A stretch of 64,000 nt of DNA from Heliocybe sulcata (taxonomy: Eukaryota; Basidiomycota; Agaricomycetes; Gloeophyllales; Gloeophyllaceae). A program made the position numbers and the translations under genes. Where the stretch lies: assembly GCA_004369045.1 (NCBI GenBank), contig ML213515.1, positions 678,684-742,683 of the forward strand, in the 5' to 3' direction. Each line of letters starts with the position of its first letter. Position 1 is the stretch's first letter. Below the pieces are notes generated by a model. It saw nothing but the letters and a program-made list of their open reading frames with translations, was not told the origin of the DNA and ran no database searches. Shown piece by piece: positions 9,385 through 19,524 of the stretch.

Positions 9385-10115
9385 GGTATCAACGACCACG
9401 TAGTATTCGACAATTGGATATCGCTGAGAAACGTTCCGGTAGTTGATGGTTTATACTGCGAGTGGTGGAAAATGTGTGCACCTCACAGGCTAGTTGACAA
9501 TAAGCCCTAAGCTAGTCGCCGAATCACTCTGAATCGTACCTGCTGGACCCGTGCAACCAGGCTACGTTGAGTGTCAAACAGAGCAGTAGTACCTCAGCAG
9601 TGGATACTGTGGCTATTCGTCAGGAATAAACGGATTTCACTTGGAGAACTAGGAGTGCAGAGAACCTAAGCGCTGAGTATTTGAGGCAGCAGTGGCATCG
9701 GACAATGCCGTCCGGCTGCTCTGCTAACGCGGGCCTATGGAGCACAAAGGTACCGTTTCAGCAGTACTAGACTTATGTTGACCCAAAGCCACTGTTCTCT
9801 CAGTATACTCTACACTTCAAAGCAATGCGTCTCAATGTTAAACAGAATCACAAGGACCCTTTAATGTAAGTCTAGCCCGAGAACTTCGGACTCGAGCAGG
9901 AAACCTCTGCTGTTTACATCCGTTGAAGCACGATGCCTAGTGAAAAGAGGAATTACTATTATCATGTATCGCGAGCACCAGCCTGCGAAGTATGTACCGT
10001 CATAACCATGGTTGAAGCCGCGTGCGAACTGAAAGACCCCCGTGAAAGAAACCCGCCAGCTTGGGATCTCCAATGGACGCAGACGCGGTGAAAGGTGTTA
10101 CGGCCGACCAAATCT
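9385..10115. other. Promoter remnant of A3 and spacer
   Basis: Bases 9400-9560 are the reverse complement of the region upstream of the intact 19525 gene (TACTACGTGGTCGTT, GATTCGGCGAC, GGTACGA-TCAG). A copy of the about 40-bp dispersed element lies at 9676-9715. Bases 9940-10110 match the 3' flank of A6 (17830-17930: TGAAGCCGCG, TATGACGG, CATACTTCG). No gene seen. Confidence 0.55.
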
Positions 10116-10606
10116 CTAATCCGGGATGACCTTGACGATATCGCCATGCTTGAGCCCAGTCCATTCCATAACGCGTCCAGCGCTCTTGGCGAGTGGGATG
10201 AGCATTATGCTGAATCGACCAAGATAAACCCTTCCGTCCTGCGCAGATGCGGTGCAGCGCATCCTCGACCGCAACATTGTGACGATCACCCACCTTGCCA
10301 ATTTTGTAGTCTGTAAGCTACGGCGAGAAAGCCTGGTACGATTCGCCTGTCGGAGCATAGGTAAGATAGTCGCATGTGTCTGAGAAACCGGTTTCCTTTC
10401 CGCAGAAATCATCGTGGAGGCCATCAATGTGGAGCCTTTCGAGATCGGACATAGACAGTAAGAGCTCGCGGAGCTGCTCTACGTCTCTAGCGAAGGACGA
10501 TATGAGCTCTATCCTCAGCTCCCTCGGGCAGCAGTCGGAGCGTGCGAGTAGACGCGTGAGGGAGGATGCAGACGATAAGCCAGGGAGAAGGGCGAAATCC
10601 CTGCGA
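10116..10606 (-). pseudogene. C-terminal fragment of a family-A F-box gene (copy A4)
   Basis: From the right: LTRLLARSDCCPRELRIEL, ARDVEQLRELLLSMSDLERL, ETGFSDTCDYLTYAPTGESY. Then CAG has become TAG (LPQL to SP-stop-L) near 10320, and about 17 bases are missing before the final frame RSRMRCTASAQDGRVYLGRF. At about 10606 the F-box sequence joins SDR/epimerase sequence. N-terminal half absent. Confidence 0.85.
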
Positions 10607-10925
10607 GTGTTGCCAGGTCCAACCATCTCACACTCCTATACCATCTAACTGCCAGCACGCAGCATATCTGCATCGAACGAGGGTTGCTGATGTCCTTGTC
10701 GAACAGTGCGCCGGAGGCAAGTCCAAATGTCGTAGGAGGAAAGATGATGTGAGCTCGGACATAATCTAAAGAGTAGAATGAGTAACTTGGCGTCATGACC
10801 GATGTCAATTTACTTGCCTTCCTCCCGGGCTGCCGCTATGGCTTCGTCGACCCAGTAACGGGCTGGCTTGGAGTCCCGAGGCACCGCAAGCAAGTGTTCG
10901 ACTATATTTCCGCACCGCATACCCC
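10607..10925 (-). pseudogene. SDR/epimerase fragment between F-box fragments
   Basis: Minus-strand YVRAHIIFPPTTFGLASGAL and FDKDISNPRSMQI correspond to YVRTHIILPSTIFGMASGPL and FDKGISNPHSIEI in the intact SDR (36954-38441), including an intron at about 10746-10812 and the preceding exon (YWVDEAIAAAREEG against RWVDEVIAAAGDEG). It stops inside the MVGPGK motif where F-box sequence starts. It is a partial paralogue of a gene now 27 kb away. Confidence 0.85.
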
Positions 10926-11290
10926 CACATGCGACTAGGCTGCTTTAGGCGGGATTCCGAGCGCGAAAATGATGCCATGACAGTAGGTGCAGTTACCCTG
11001 CCCAGGTCCAAGCTAGCATCTGGACGGGTATCCAGGCGTAGCTCTTGCACGCCAGGAGCCGAAAGGCAGCCACAAGACCTCCATTATTTTCTAGATCATA
11101 GGCAGAATGGACTCCAGGCACTCCCGACACGGTAGCACGATTCTGGCTACCGTCGTGGGCGTGACGTGTGGAGTAGCTGGCAGAACACCGTCAAGTGAGT
11201 GTACTGCGGTAGAACACATAGAATCACTTGACCGCTGCATTCACCGACCCGCTTGAGTTCCCTGAGCTAAGGCAGTAAACGTACTGCGGT
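10926..11290 (-). pseudogene. Middle fragment of another family-A F-box gene (copy A5)
   Basis: MQELRLDTRPDASLDLG, with a following segment ending SESRLKQPSR, matches LQELRLVPVNIDIGYPF...HSDCRLRE. Further right, GTGTACTGCGGTAGAACACA and the CTTGAGTTCCC-GAGCT run match the LPQYTSLTK and PRSQLREL segments. Because it overlaps the part also present in A4, A4 and A5 derive from different copies, with the SDR fragment between them. Confidence 0.65.
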
Positions 11291-12241
11291 GTCGGACCAC
11301 TCTGTGTCGGCGCGCAACAGTCCAGACGAGAGCGAGCCGCAATCAGCGTCGTGCCAGCCGCTCAAGAGGGGATGACTTACTGTACAACCTACCCCGCAAC
11401 GCAGCGTCCGCATATCTAAACAAGCCGCGAACAGGATGGAGGAAGTTGAGTCTGACATGGTGATGGATCAGTGCCGCAGACTCATAGAGCAGTATCTGCG
11501 AGTGTCAAGACCCAGGTGTCACATCGTCTATATTAGTCGGTGTCGAAGAAAGCAAGGAGGCTGCAACGGAGGTGCATACAATCAGCACCGACGTCAAGAT
11601 CCTGCAGGAGGGAATACGCGATCAGCATATAGTGGCGAACGAGATGCCACCGACAGCGGACACCGAACATTCAAGATCGGCCACCTAGCAACGCCACAAT
11701 AGAAGGGAGTCCGGTTATCACATAAATCGCGAGTACAACCTTGAAGTCTAAAAGGGCGACGGATCACGGATCAATGTGGCAGTTCGTCCTCATGTTGAAG
11801 CCTAAGAATATGACACGGATTGTGAGCGATCCTGAACGACTGTACATGTGATGGGGAGGACGACGCTCACTGCAATTCCAGGGGGGCAAGGACAGCCGGC
11901 AACAGTGTTATAACGGCGAGGAAATTTGCCGATCAGGAGTATGAGCGTTCCAGACGATGAGAGGGAACCTTGTGGATTAGGCGCGCCCACAATGTAGTAC
12001 AAAAGATAATGTACAAACAACCGATCTAGTCATGACGAAGGAAGAAATACATAAAGTAGGCACTGAGGGCGGGAGAATAGAGTGGAAGGGCTTAGAGTCG
12101 ACTCGGGGTATACATCGATGACATGACGCAGTAATAATATAACAGTCATTATAGATGTCCTGCTGTACACCCCAGTAAGCACGACATACCCTCGTCGCAC
12201 AGATATAGTCACTCGTACCTAGTATACCAGTCCATCGCAGC
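11291..12241. other. Intergenic with one coding-like run
   Basis: No gene assigned. The plus strand at about 11490-11690 has an open run containing GVEESKEAATEVHTISTDVK followed by ILQEGIRDQ, whose composition looks like a real helical protein segment, but it has stops at both ends and no clear splice context. It could be a relic of a larger gene. The rest shows nothing recognisable. Confidence 0.3.
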
Positions 12242-12868
12242 TTACTCGTCGCTGTCTCCGCCCTCCTGCTCTTCCTGCTCCTGCTCGTCGGTCTCGCTCG
12301 ACGCCGCGGCCTTCTTGGACTTGCGCGTCGCGCGGGGCTTCTTCTCCACCTTTTCTTTGGGGGCTTTTGCAGCTCGGGCCTTGGGCTCCTGGCCGCGGTT
12401 GGGGTTCTCTGGCGCATCTCGCCACAACTTGGCAACCTGTCCGACACGGAGTGAGCACCATAAGAGAGGTGGAATGATATATATGCGTACCTCAGCCATG
12501 GCCTCCTTGACGGACATGCCGTCGTGCTCGGCACGGTACTTTTGCAGGTTCTCCTTCATGTACAGGTTGTATGCGGTAGGCTGGCGCTTCGGCTTATCGG
12601 CCTTCTCCGGCTTCTCTGTCAACCCATGGATGTGTTAGGTAAGCCTCTAAACAAAGGATAGAGAACAGAGATATGGGATGTTAAGTGTGGCATGGCTGGC
12701 CGTATGCAGAATGTTGGTGGCCAAAGTCGAGTAGCGCATACAGGGGCAGGTATATGCGCGACGAAACCTGAGGGAGCACATGGGACTGCGATGCTAACCT
12801 TTTCTCTGCCGTGTCGACTTTGCGTTAGCCGACTTGGTGGCCGTCTTAGAAGTTGTTTCTGGAGGCAT
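12242..12868 (-). CDS. HMG-box chromatin protein
   Basis: Three exons: 12868-12799, 12615-12491 and 12436-12242 give 129 aa. The 54-nt second intron joins AMAEV to AKLWRDAPENPNRG; the 183-nt first intron joins QRK to EKPEK. The N-terminus is basic (MPPETTSKTATKSANAKSTR). A short HMG-box-like domain follows at about residues 35-80 (QPTAYNLYMKENLQKYRAEH, then a KEAMAEVAKLW helix and ENPNRG). The tail is Lys-rich then acidic (EQEQEEQEGGDSDE). HMG-box proteins bend DNA and loosen chromatin; this one resembles small nuclear Nhp6-like proteins but ends the box early. An upstream ATG at 12941 could start a 5'UTR exon, but it is out of frame. Confidence 0.8.
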
Positions 12869-13314
12869 CGACGATCTGCGTTCAGCCATCACCGCCATCA
12901 TCGAAAACGATGGTCTGCTCACCAGTAGCGGTCTTGGCCATTGCGAGCGACGGCTGCGGGGATGGGGAGGTAGTGGTGCAAAGGAAAGGGCAAGTGGGAA
13001 GGAAAATGGCTAGTGGGGATTAAATAAGAGACTAGGCAGCGGGGCTCCAAAACCAAGAGTCAACGGACACCAAACAGACGCAACAGCGCGTCGAGGCGGT
13101 CACGTGCATATGGTCCGTGCGTCGTCACGGGCGCGCCAAAAATAGGGCGCTTCGCTGATGCGCAGGCTATTTCTGGGGGACGGCAGTTTCCAGGGTCCGG
13201 TGGGTATATGAACGCTGGCGGTGCGACGACAACGCCATCTCCTCCTTTTCCTGCATCCCCCGCCTCGCGCGCACAACCAGTTTTATTTCTTCACTACTCT
13301 TATTAGTCGTCTAA
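12869..13314. other. Divergent promoter region, HMG-box gene and glycoprotein gene
   Basis: The two genes are transcribed away from each other across 446 bp. GC-rich, with GGGCGCGCC (13129), TCACGTGC (13101) and a TATATGAAC stretch about 110 bp before the 13315 start. No other gene. Confidence 0.45.
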
Positions 13315-14659
13315 ATGGCTCGCTACGCTCTTTCTACCTTCCTGGCCGTCGCCGCTGTATCGTCCGTCCTCGCGCAGGACAGCACCTCCATTACTCCCCT
13401 TGCCGACAAGCATTTTGCTTACCCCTCTGAGATCGTGAGTAGCGGATGCTTAAGTATCAGCAGGGTTTTCTCTGAACGGTCTGGCTCCAGCCCTATCAAG
13501 TCGACCCCGCCAATGGCGTCCGTGGTCCTCAGCAGGGTTACAACATGTGTAACTCGACCACCGAGAACCAGCAGTCCATGTGCCAGACAGCTTTCGTTAG
13601 CCATATCGACGGTCAGTTCCTGTCTCGGCCTATTTTTGCCCTCTTGAGAAGTTGTTTCATCGCCATACTCACGGTTCCTGCCGTTCCAAATATAGACTTC
13701 TGCCTCTGGGCTCCTCCCACACCCAACCAAACCATCGGTGACACCGAGGGCGAGGAAGTCGCCTGGTGCACGAAGAAGGGCCATGGCAGCCGTCTCATTC
13801 CCGAAGGTGCCCTCCAGGGTGTCCAGTACCTGAAGACTCCCGACTACATCCAGATCGTCGGTTTCATCGACCAGAGCAAGATCAACATTGCTTCTGATGA
13901 CTTTGGTGGAGAGTTGGATCCTCACGGTGCCGATCTCGTGAGTTGCCATGCCCTGACAAGCGAAACGGCGATAATTGACCGCGACACATCAGCGTGGTAA
14001 CCCTCTCGGTGGTCTCATGTACTCTAACGCCTTCCCGAGCAACAACGGTAACAACGACTCGTACCAGCAAGTGATCGAATGGCACAAGTATGTCGTTGCT
14101 CCGTGTCAACCGTCTGAGCAGCTATTGACTTGCCCGCAGCTTCATGGGTGGCAACGCTTTCTGCATGAAGGTCTGCGACCCGGCTGGTGCCCATGCCGCT
14201 GACTATTGCCAGCACATCTTCGACCGTATTGGCTGCTCGTTCAACGACCCCAACACGGCCCAGAACGGCACCTTCGAGGTCTGCGACTCTGACAATGCTG
14301 ACTACCCTGGTGTCTACACCTCCAACGGCCAGGTCATGACCTACACGCAGCCTCCCGAGTCGCTCGGTGCCATCACCAGCATGCCCTACACCGCCCGCGT
14401 TGCCTCCTCGTCCAACTGTGTCACGTACGCGAGCAGCGCTCTCTACACTGACCTCGCTGCCGCCACCGGCGCTGCAGGCTCATCTAGTGGCTCTGTCACT
14501 GGCACCGCGAAGACCGCCGGTGCCACCGGCAGTGCTTCGCGCTCTGGCTCTGCGGCCAGCGCGAGCTCTACTGGTTCGTCGAGTGGTGCTGAGGCCCTCG
14601 GCATCAGTGCTGTCTCTGGCATCATCGGTGTCACGTTCGCCATGATGTTCCTGTCATAA
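13315..14659 (+). CDS. Secreted GPI-anchored glycoprotein, macrophage-activating-glycoprotein type
   Basis: Five exons: 13315-13434, 13491-13611, 13696-13937, 13993-14087, 14140-14659 (365 aa). Signal peptide at residues 1-20 (MARYALSTFLAVAAVSSVLA). The conserved body has PYQVDPANGVRGPQQGYNMC, NSTTENQQSMCQTAF, DDFCLWAPP and DPHGADLRGNPLGGLMYSNA, with many cysteines. A Ser/Ala/Gly/Thr-rich linker (about 290-345) precedes a hydrophobic end (GISAVSGIIGVTFAMMFL), as expected for GPI attachment. I recognise the pattern of basidiomycete proteins annotated as macrophage activating glycoprotein. Likely cell-wall or surface located; biochemical role not known. The five junctions restore a continuous family-like frame. 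Confidence 0.85.
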
Positions 14660-16254
14660 ATCCGTCCATGCGGTTTGTGACTTCATGACATTCACGACGA
14701 CTGGTGATGTTATGGGCTGGGTCGTCGGCGCGGGCTGGATCGTTAGCTGTATGAGGACTTGGATTTAATCAGGCTTGGTTGAGGAGAGAGGGTAGAGGAG
14801 TGGACGATTCGTGACGCGTGATTGCAAAAGACTCGAGTCTCTCATCGCCCTGTGCCGCATCTACCTACCATCATATTTTCTAGTACTAGTGTGTGTTCTC
14901 GGACACAGCCAATGGACTTTATTACATCTTTTCTTGTCTCTTGCATTTCAACTTTTGTATCCTGAGGCAACGCTACATTCGCTTGGATGGATAAGTGGTC
15001 GACTTGATGCTTGGCTGCTGCAGTCATACCCTGCGCTAGTATAGCATAGAATACGGAAGTAATTGGATCCTCTTGGCTACTCTCCCACTGGTGCTTTGCC
15101 CGGGTTGAAGCAGCGCGAAGAGCGCGGTATAGTTGCTTTTCTTTGTGCGCCGAACCCACTCGGTCTGAAACACACTTGAGTGAATCGTACGTACTTGGTA
15201 TCTCCTGAGGTTTCCTTTCACTTAGCTACTTCTGCTGGATAACCGGTACCGGACATTTCAGGCTCGAGCAGAGAACTTTTCACGGCGTCGCGTATCGATA
15301 GACGGTGCGTGACACAGACCGTCGCCTGGATCATTTAAATGCGCTCCTCTGAGAAAGCGCATGTCGCCATAGCTCTTTGAGCGGTCCTGAATTTTTCCGA
15401 TTTGTCCGTTGTCTACCGGTCAAGTACCTCACACTGGATTGCCCAGAATATGGTATGGTCTCTCACATTCTGCGTTGGAGGCCTTGCGAAGCTGAAGCTT
15501 GATTCGAGATCCCTTTCCCGCCTCTCAGATCAGGGAGTTCAAGCTCATCGACGAACCTGACGCTCGAGACTGCATATGTGCTGCCATAGTATACTTCCTC
15601 GGTACAGCCCGAGGTGTTCTGTAACAGCTCCTCCACACTTGACGTCTACGAGCGACACGAGCTCGGGAAGGCTGGTGGGCCAACCTTGAGTTGATAAGTT
15701 GGTCGGGCCACAACTACTGACCCCGCGCTGTTCATGCGGAAAAGCATGAATGGATATTATGCCGAGGTGTGTTCCTAGTCTCCTTGCGTAGCTCTTTCCT
15801 CGTACTCGATGCGGCTATGAATTACTAGGTGCCCTTTTCCGGCATTAACTCGTACTGCGAAACCGAGCGAGTTCGATCGAGCACTAAGCTTCTGGAAGTC
15901 AGTCAAGACCAAGCAAGCCGCCTTCGGAGGTCCTGATCAAAAACAAACAGATGAACGATGCGTTCTGCAAACCCTTGCAGAGCGGTCCTCGAACCCTACT
16001 ATCAAGGACTGAGGAAGCTGTGTTTTGATCATTGGATTAGGCTGCAAGTCTCACATAAACTGTGGATAGCGCAGGCCGCCTTACAGTCACCGTTGAACGG
16101 GTTGTAGGTTGGTTAAGAGTCAGCGAGTTTGGTTCTCCACGTTATGGATTCCCACGGATATAAGGCCTCCCGGCTTCGGCTTCAGGGGTCAGGACGACTT
16201 CAGCTTGAACATACTCGACACCTCCACCTGAATTCTGCACGGCCTCCCCATATC
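14660..16254. other. Intergenic, 1.6 kb
   Basis: No confident gene. A 105-codon minus frame (14842-15159) has no recognisable family. At about 15480-15680 (minus) a run reading TSSVEELLQNTSGCTEEVYY then VRFVDELELPDL looks coding-like but has no start. From about 16140 the sequence is the promoter shared with A2, with TATAAGGCCTCC near 16160. Confidence 0.4.
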
Positions 16255-16332
16255 GTAAGTCGATAGTTTTGTTCTGCTTACCAGTGAGCATACTATACAT
16301 CGAAAGGCACTAATTCCGGCAATGATTTGTAG
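16255..16332 (+). promoter_or_regulatory. 5'UTR intron of A6
   Basis: CATATC|GTAAGTCGA at 16255 to TTTGTAG|TGATACTCG at 16332, 78 nt. The same donor and acceptor occur upstream of A2. It removes the ATG at 16322, so translation should start at 16355. Confidence 0.55.
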
Positions 16333-16354
16333 TGATACTCGATCGGCGCACACT

Positions 16355-17719
16355 ATGCAGTCCTTAACGCAAACCATTCCCACAGAGTTGGTATCCAAGA
16401 TCTTTGTGCACTGCTTGGACACAGAATCCAACTTCATCACGCCAGACCCTTGCCATGCCCCACTTCTTCTTACCCAGGTGTGTGCGTCCTGGAGGGAGTG
16501 CGCTGTCAATACCACGGAGCTTTGGTGTTCCCTCCGGGTACGCATCCCTTATCGTGCCGATTGCGACGACTCCTCCGAATCCTCTGACTCCTCCGACTCC
16601 TCCAACCCACGAGCACAGCGCGCGGTTGCTCATCTCCAGTCATGGCTTTCTCGCGCAGGCGAGCAGCCACTCGCCTTGTCGCTTTTCTTCGACGCCTCGT
16701 ATACGAGCGAGCTGGACAATTGTGTTCCTGTTCTTCGCTCTTTTATATCGCAGTGTCGCATCCTCTCTCTGGAGGAAGGATATGGCTGGCTGTCTCCGCT
16801 GCTTTCAGGTCTCCACTGTCCCATGCTAGAGTCCCTAGAACTGGTACACGTGCAACAATATAAGCCCCTTGATAGTCCATTGCGCACCCCATCTCTACAG
16901 AGGCTATCTCTCAGTGGCAGCATCGAATGGACAATCGATTCTATACGCTTCCCGCGTTCTCAGCTCCGGGAGCTGCACTGGTGCGATTACTCCAGCATGC
17001 GAGAAATCCTTCATATATTACCGCAGTATACTTCCTTGACCAAGTGCCGGGTGACACTTGCAGAAGCTACGCCTGACCAGGGACTTGCGAGCGAACTGCC
17101 TCTTCTGCGGGCTCTGGAAATCGACGCACTACCTGAGCGAGATGGTCGGAAGTTCGATGATTTTTTGGGCCTCTTCATAGTGCCATCCTTGCAGGAGCTG
17201 CGTCTGGTTCCTGTCAACATCGATGTCGGCTATCCCTTCTACTTACCGTCGGCAGCCGCCCTCACGCGTTTCCTCGTGCGCTCGGACTGTCGCCTGACGG
17301 AGCTCTGGATAGAACTTTGGATGTCCTTCGCTAGAGACGTAGAGCAGTTCCGCGAGCTGCTGCTTGCCATGCCCCATCTCGAAAGGCTCCATATTGATGG
17401 CGTCAACGATGATTTCTGTGGAAAGAAGACCGGGTTTTCAGACATCTGCGACTATCTTACCTATGCTCCGACGGGCCGTTCGCGCCAGGCTCTCTTGCCG
17501 CAGCTTACAGACCTTGAAATTGGCCGGGTCCGTGACCATCACGAGACAGCGCTCGAGAGAATGTTGCGGTCACGCATGCGCGCAACTGGAGCTGCGGAGG
17601 ACGGGAAGGTTTATCTTGGTCGATTCCGCATCGTGGTCTTCCACATTACTGGAGGCGCTGGACGCCGTATGGAATGGACTGGGCCCAAGGATGGCGAGAT
17701 CCTCAAAACAATCCTATGA
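16355..17719 (+). CDS. F-box/LRR-like protein, family A (copy A6)
   Basis: Single exon, 454 aa, starting MQSLTQTIPTELVSKIFVHC. F-box at residues about 8-60, with LLLTQVCASWRECAVNTTEL. A short Asp/Ser-rich insertion (DCDDSSESSDSSDSSNPRAQ) separates the F-box from leucine-rich segments: LQRLSLSGSIEWTIDSIRF, LQELRLVPVNIDVGYPFYLP, MPHLERLHIDGVNDDFCGKK. It ends with MEWTGPKDGEILKTIL. The insertion contains CTC-CTC-CGA-type repeats and looks like local repeat expansion. Promoter and 5'UTR intron are shared with A2. Probable Skp1-binding substrate receptor; target unknown. Confidence 0.87.
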   Translation: MQSLTQTIPTELVSKIFVHCLDTESNFITPDPCHAPLLLTQVCASWRECAVNTTELWCSLRVRIPYRADCDDSSESSDSSDSSNPRAQRAVAHLQSWLSRAGEQPLALSLFFDASYTSELDNCVPVLRSFISQCRILSLEEGYGWLSPLLSGLHCPMLESLELVHVQQYKPLDSPLRTPSLQRLSLSGSIEWTIDSIRFPRSQLRELHWCDYSSMREILHILPQYTSLTKCRVTLAEATPDQGLASELPLLRALEIDALPERDGRKFDDFLGLFIVPSLQELRLVPVNIDVGYPFYLPSAAALTRFLVRSDCRLTELWIELWMSFARDVEQFRELLLAMPHLERLHIDGVNDDFCGKKTGFSDICDYLTYAPTGRSRQALLPQLTDLEIGRVRDHHETALERMLRSRMRATGAAEDGKVYLGRFRIVVFHITGGAGRRMEWTGPKDGEILKTIL

Positions 17720-19524
17720 TAGAGATCTGGACGGCCAAAACACCTTTCAGCACGTACACGTCCATTAGAGATCCAGTCCTTTTAGAGAGCATGTTCTAGG
17801 CCGGCGAGTTTGGTTCACGGCCGTTTTTCAGTTTGTGCGCGGCTTCAACCAGGGTTATGACGGCACATACTTCGTAGGCTGGCACTTGCGATACATGATG
17901 ATAGTGATTCCTCTTTTTACTAGGCACGTGAGTCGGTGCGTATTTTCGCTGCTCTTCGTCGCATGTAAACAGAGAGCGTTTTCCTGCCCGAGTCCGAACT
18001 CCTGTGCGAGGGTTTAGATACTAGCTGTTCATGATCATGCCTAAAGTCGGGACAGAGTTACAATAAAGTCGTCTGGGTGATTCTGGTCGAGATTTCGGAG
18101 GCGATAAACCATCCTAGGAGAGCAGTAATGTATGTGGATTAGACGTAAGTATAATACTGCTGAAACGGGTTTCCTCGTAGCTTTGTGCTCCATAGGTAGG
18201 CGGAAGTGGTCGTCTGTGCTACCAGTAAAGACCAGGTGCGAGACCACTTCCACGTCCTTAAATCTAGCGCTATGACGTATTCTGGCTTCATTAGTACTAG
18301 TAACTACCCGTTCGTATTCTACGGTCCTGTAAAGGTCTGTGCAATGAGAAAGTCTGTGCGAGAAAGTCTGTGCAATGCATTAATGAGAGCCCGACGGCAT
18401 CTTCCGGTGCCACTGCTGCCACAAATACTCAGCCACACCGTACTGGGCGCGCTAGTTGTCTGATCGGATTATTCCTGCATACAGTCATCAACCGCTCCTT
18501 TACACACAACTACTCGTTTACACACTTCGTTCCCATTGCTCCCCCGTAAGCTTTGATGCCCGGATTTTTTCCAATAATATATCTATGGTCCCTGTGCACT
18601 ATATACAAAACATTTTATTGGGTTTGAATCTGTAGCTCGGAAATGAGAGCCTGATCAATGCAAGCCCCAGACCAGTCAAAGAAACTTGAGAGAAGTCTAG
18701 CTCAGACAAATGAAAAGTTGGTAACTTACTTATACCTGCAGAATATGAGTACCATTCTCAGCATTATTTTTGATATAGGGAGCCAGTCGAACGGGGCAAC
18801 ACTCGTTGAGTTATGGCCAAAATACGGTCAAATGGTGGGCCACTGTGGCGGCAAGTCATCCGAATAAGGCAGGTGCATGCCACGTGATGCCTGCGCACCC
18901 ACAATGCGCAGAAGAGAACTGACCCTCGCTGCTCTTAGAAATACATTTGCTAAGACCACTGTATCTTGTAAAACTCATACATGTCAGTTTAGAAGATCAA
19001 AATGAGTTGGGCGAGGCAGAATGCGATGAAAAATCAGCACGTCACGCCCGTGACATGACTGTGTAAAGGACGCGTGTTCACGCGAATAGTCCATCCGAAA
19101 CGTTTGCTTTCTATCACGACAAGTTCATGACATTTCGGGCTCAAATTTTGTGTAAACATACATAGTACATATGTGAATTATCTTGTGGCAAAAAAATCAG
19201 TTTGTAACCCTTACATTAATGACAGGAGATTAATGGAAATTCGGCGTGTAAAGGAGCGGTTGATGACTGTACCACAGTGGAGTCCACTGCTGCAGTACTA
19301 CTGCCTGTGCCATCACTCAACGCAACCTGCTTTCAGAGATCCAGCAGGTACGAGTCAGCGTGATTCGGCGACCAGCTTAAGGCTTACTGATCATTTCAGC
19401 TGTAAGCGCGGAGCCCGCTAGTGAAGCGCACACGTTCCCCATCGAACTCGCAGTATAGATCATCAACTACCGGGACATTTCTCAGCGGTATTCAATTGTC
19501 AAATACTACGTGGTCGTTTATACC
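17720..19524. other. Intergenic, 1.8 kb, with small repeats
   Basis: 17830-17940 is the conserved 3' flank of family-A genes. 18338-18375 holds three imperfect copies of a 14-bp unit (AAAGTCTGTGCRA..). 18391-18434 is the inverted copy of the about 40-bp dispersed element. 18440-19160 is AT-richer without open frames of interest. 19340-19520 is promoter sequence shared with broken copy A3. No gene recognised. Confidence 0.5.

Noticed and set aside
14842-15159. 105-codon minus frame as a gene
   Set aside because: No recognisable family, no splice context and poor support; left as intergenic.
18440-19160. Possible transposon in the AT-richer gap
   Set aside because: No terminal inverted repeats, target-site duplications or transposase-like frames were found by eye.
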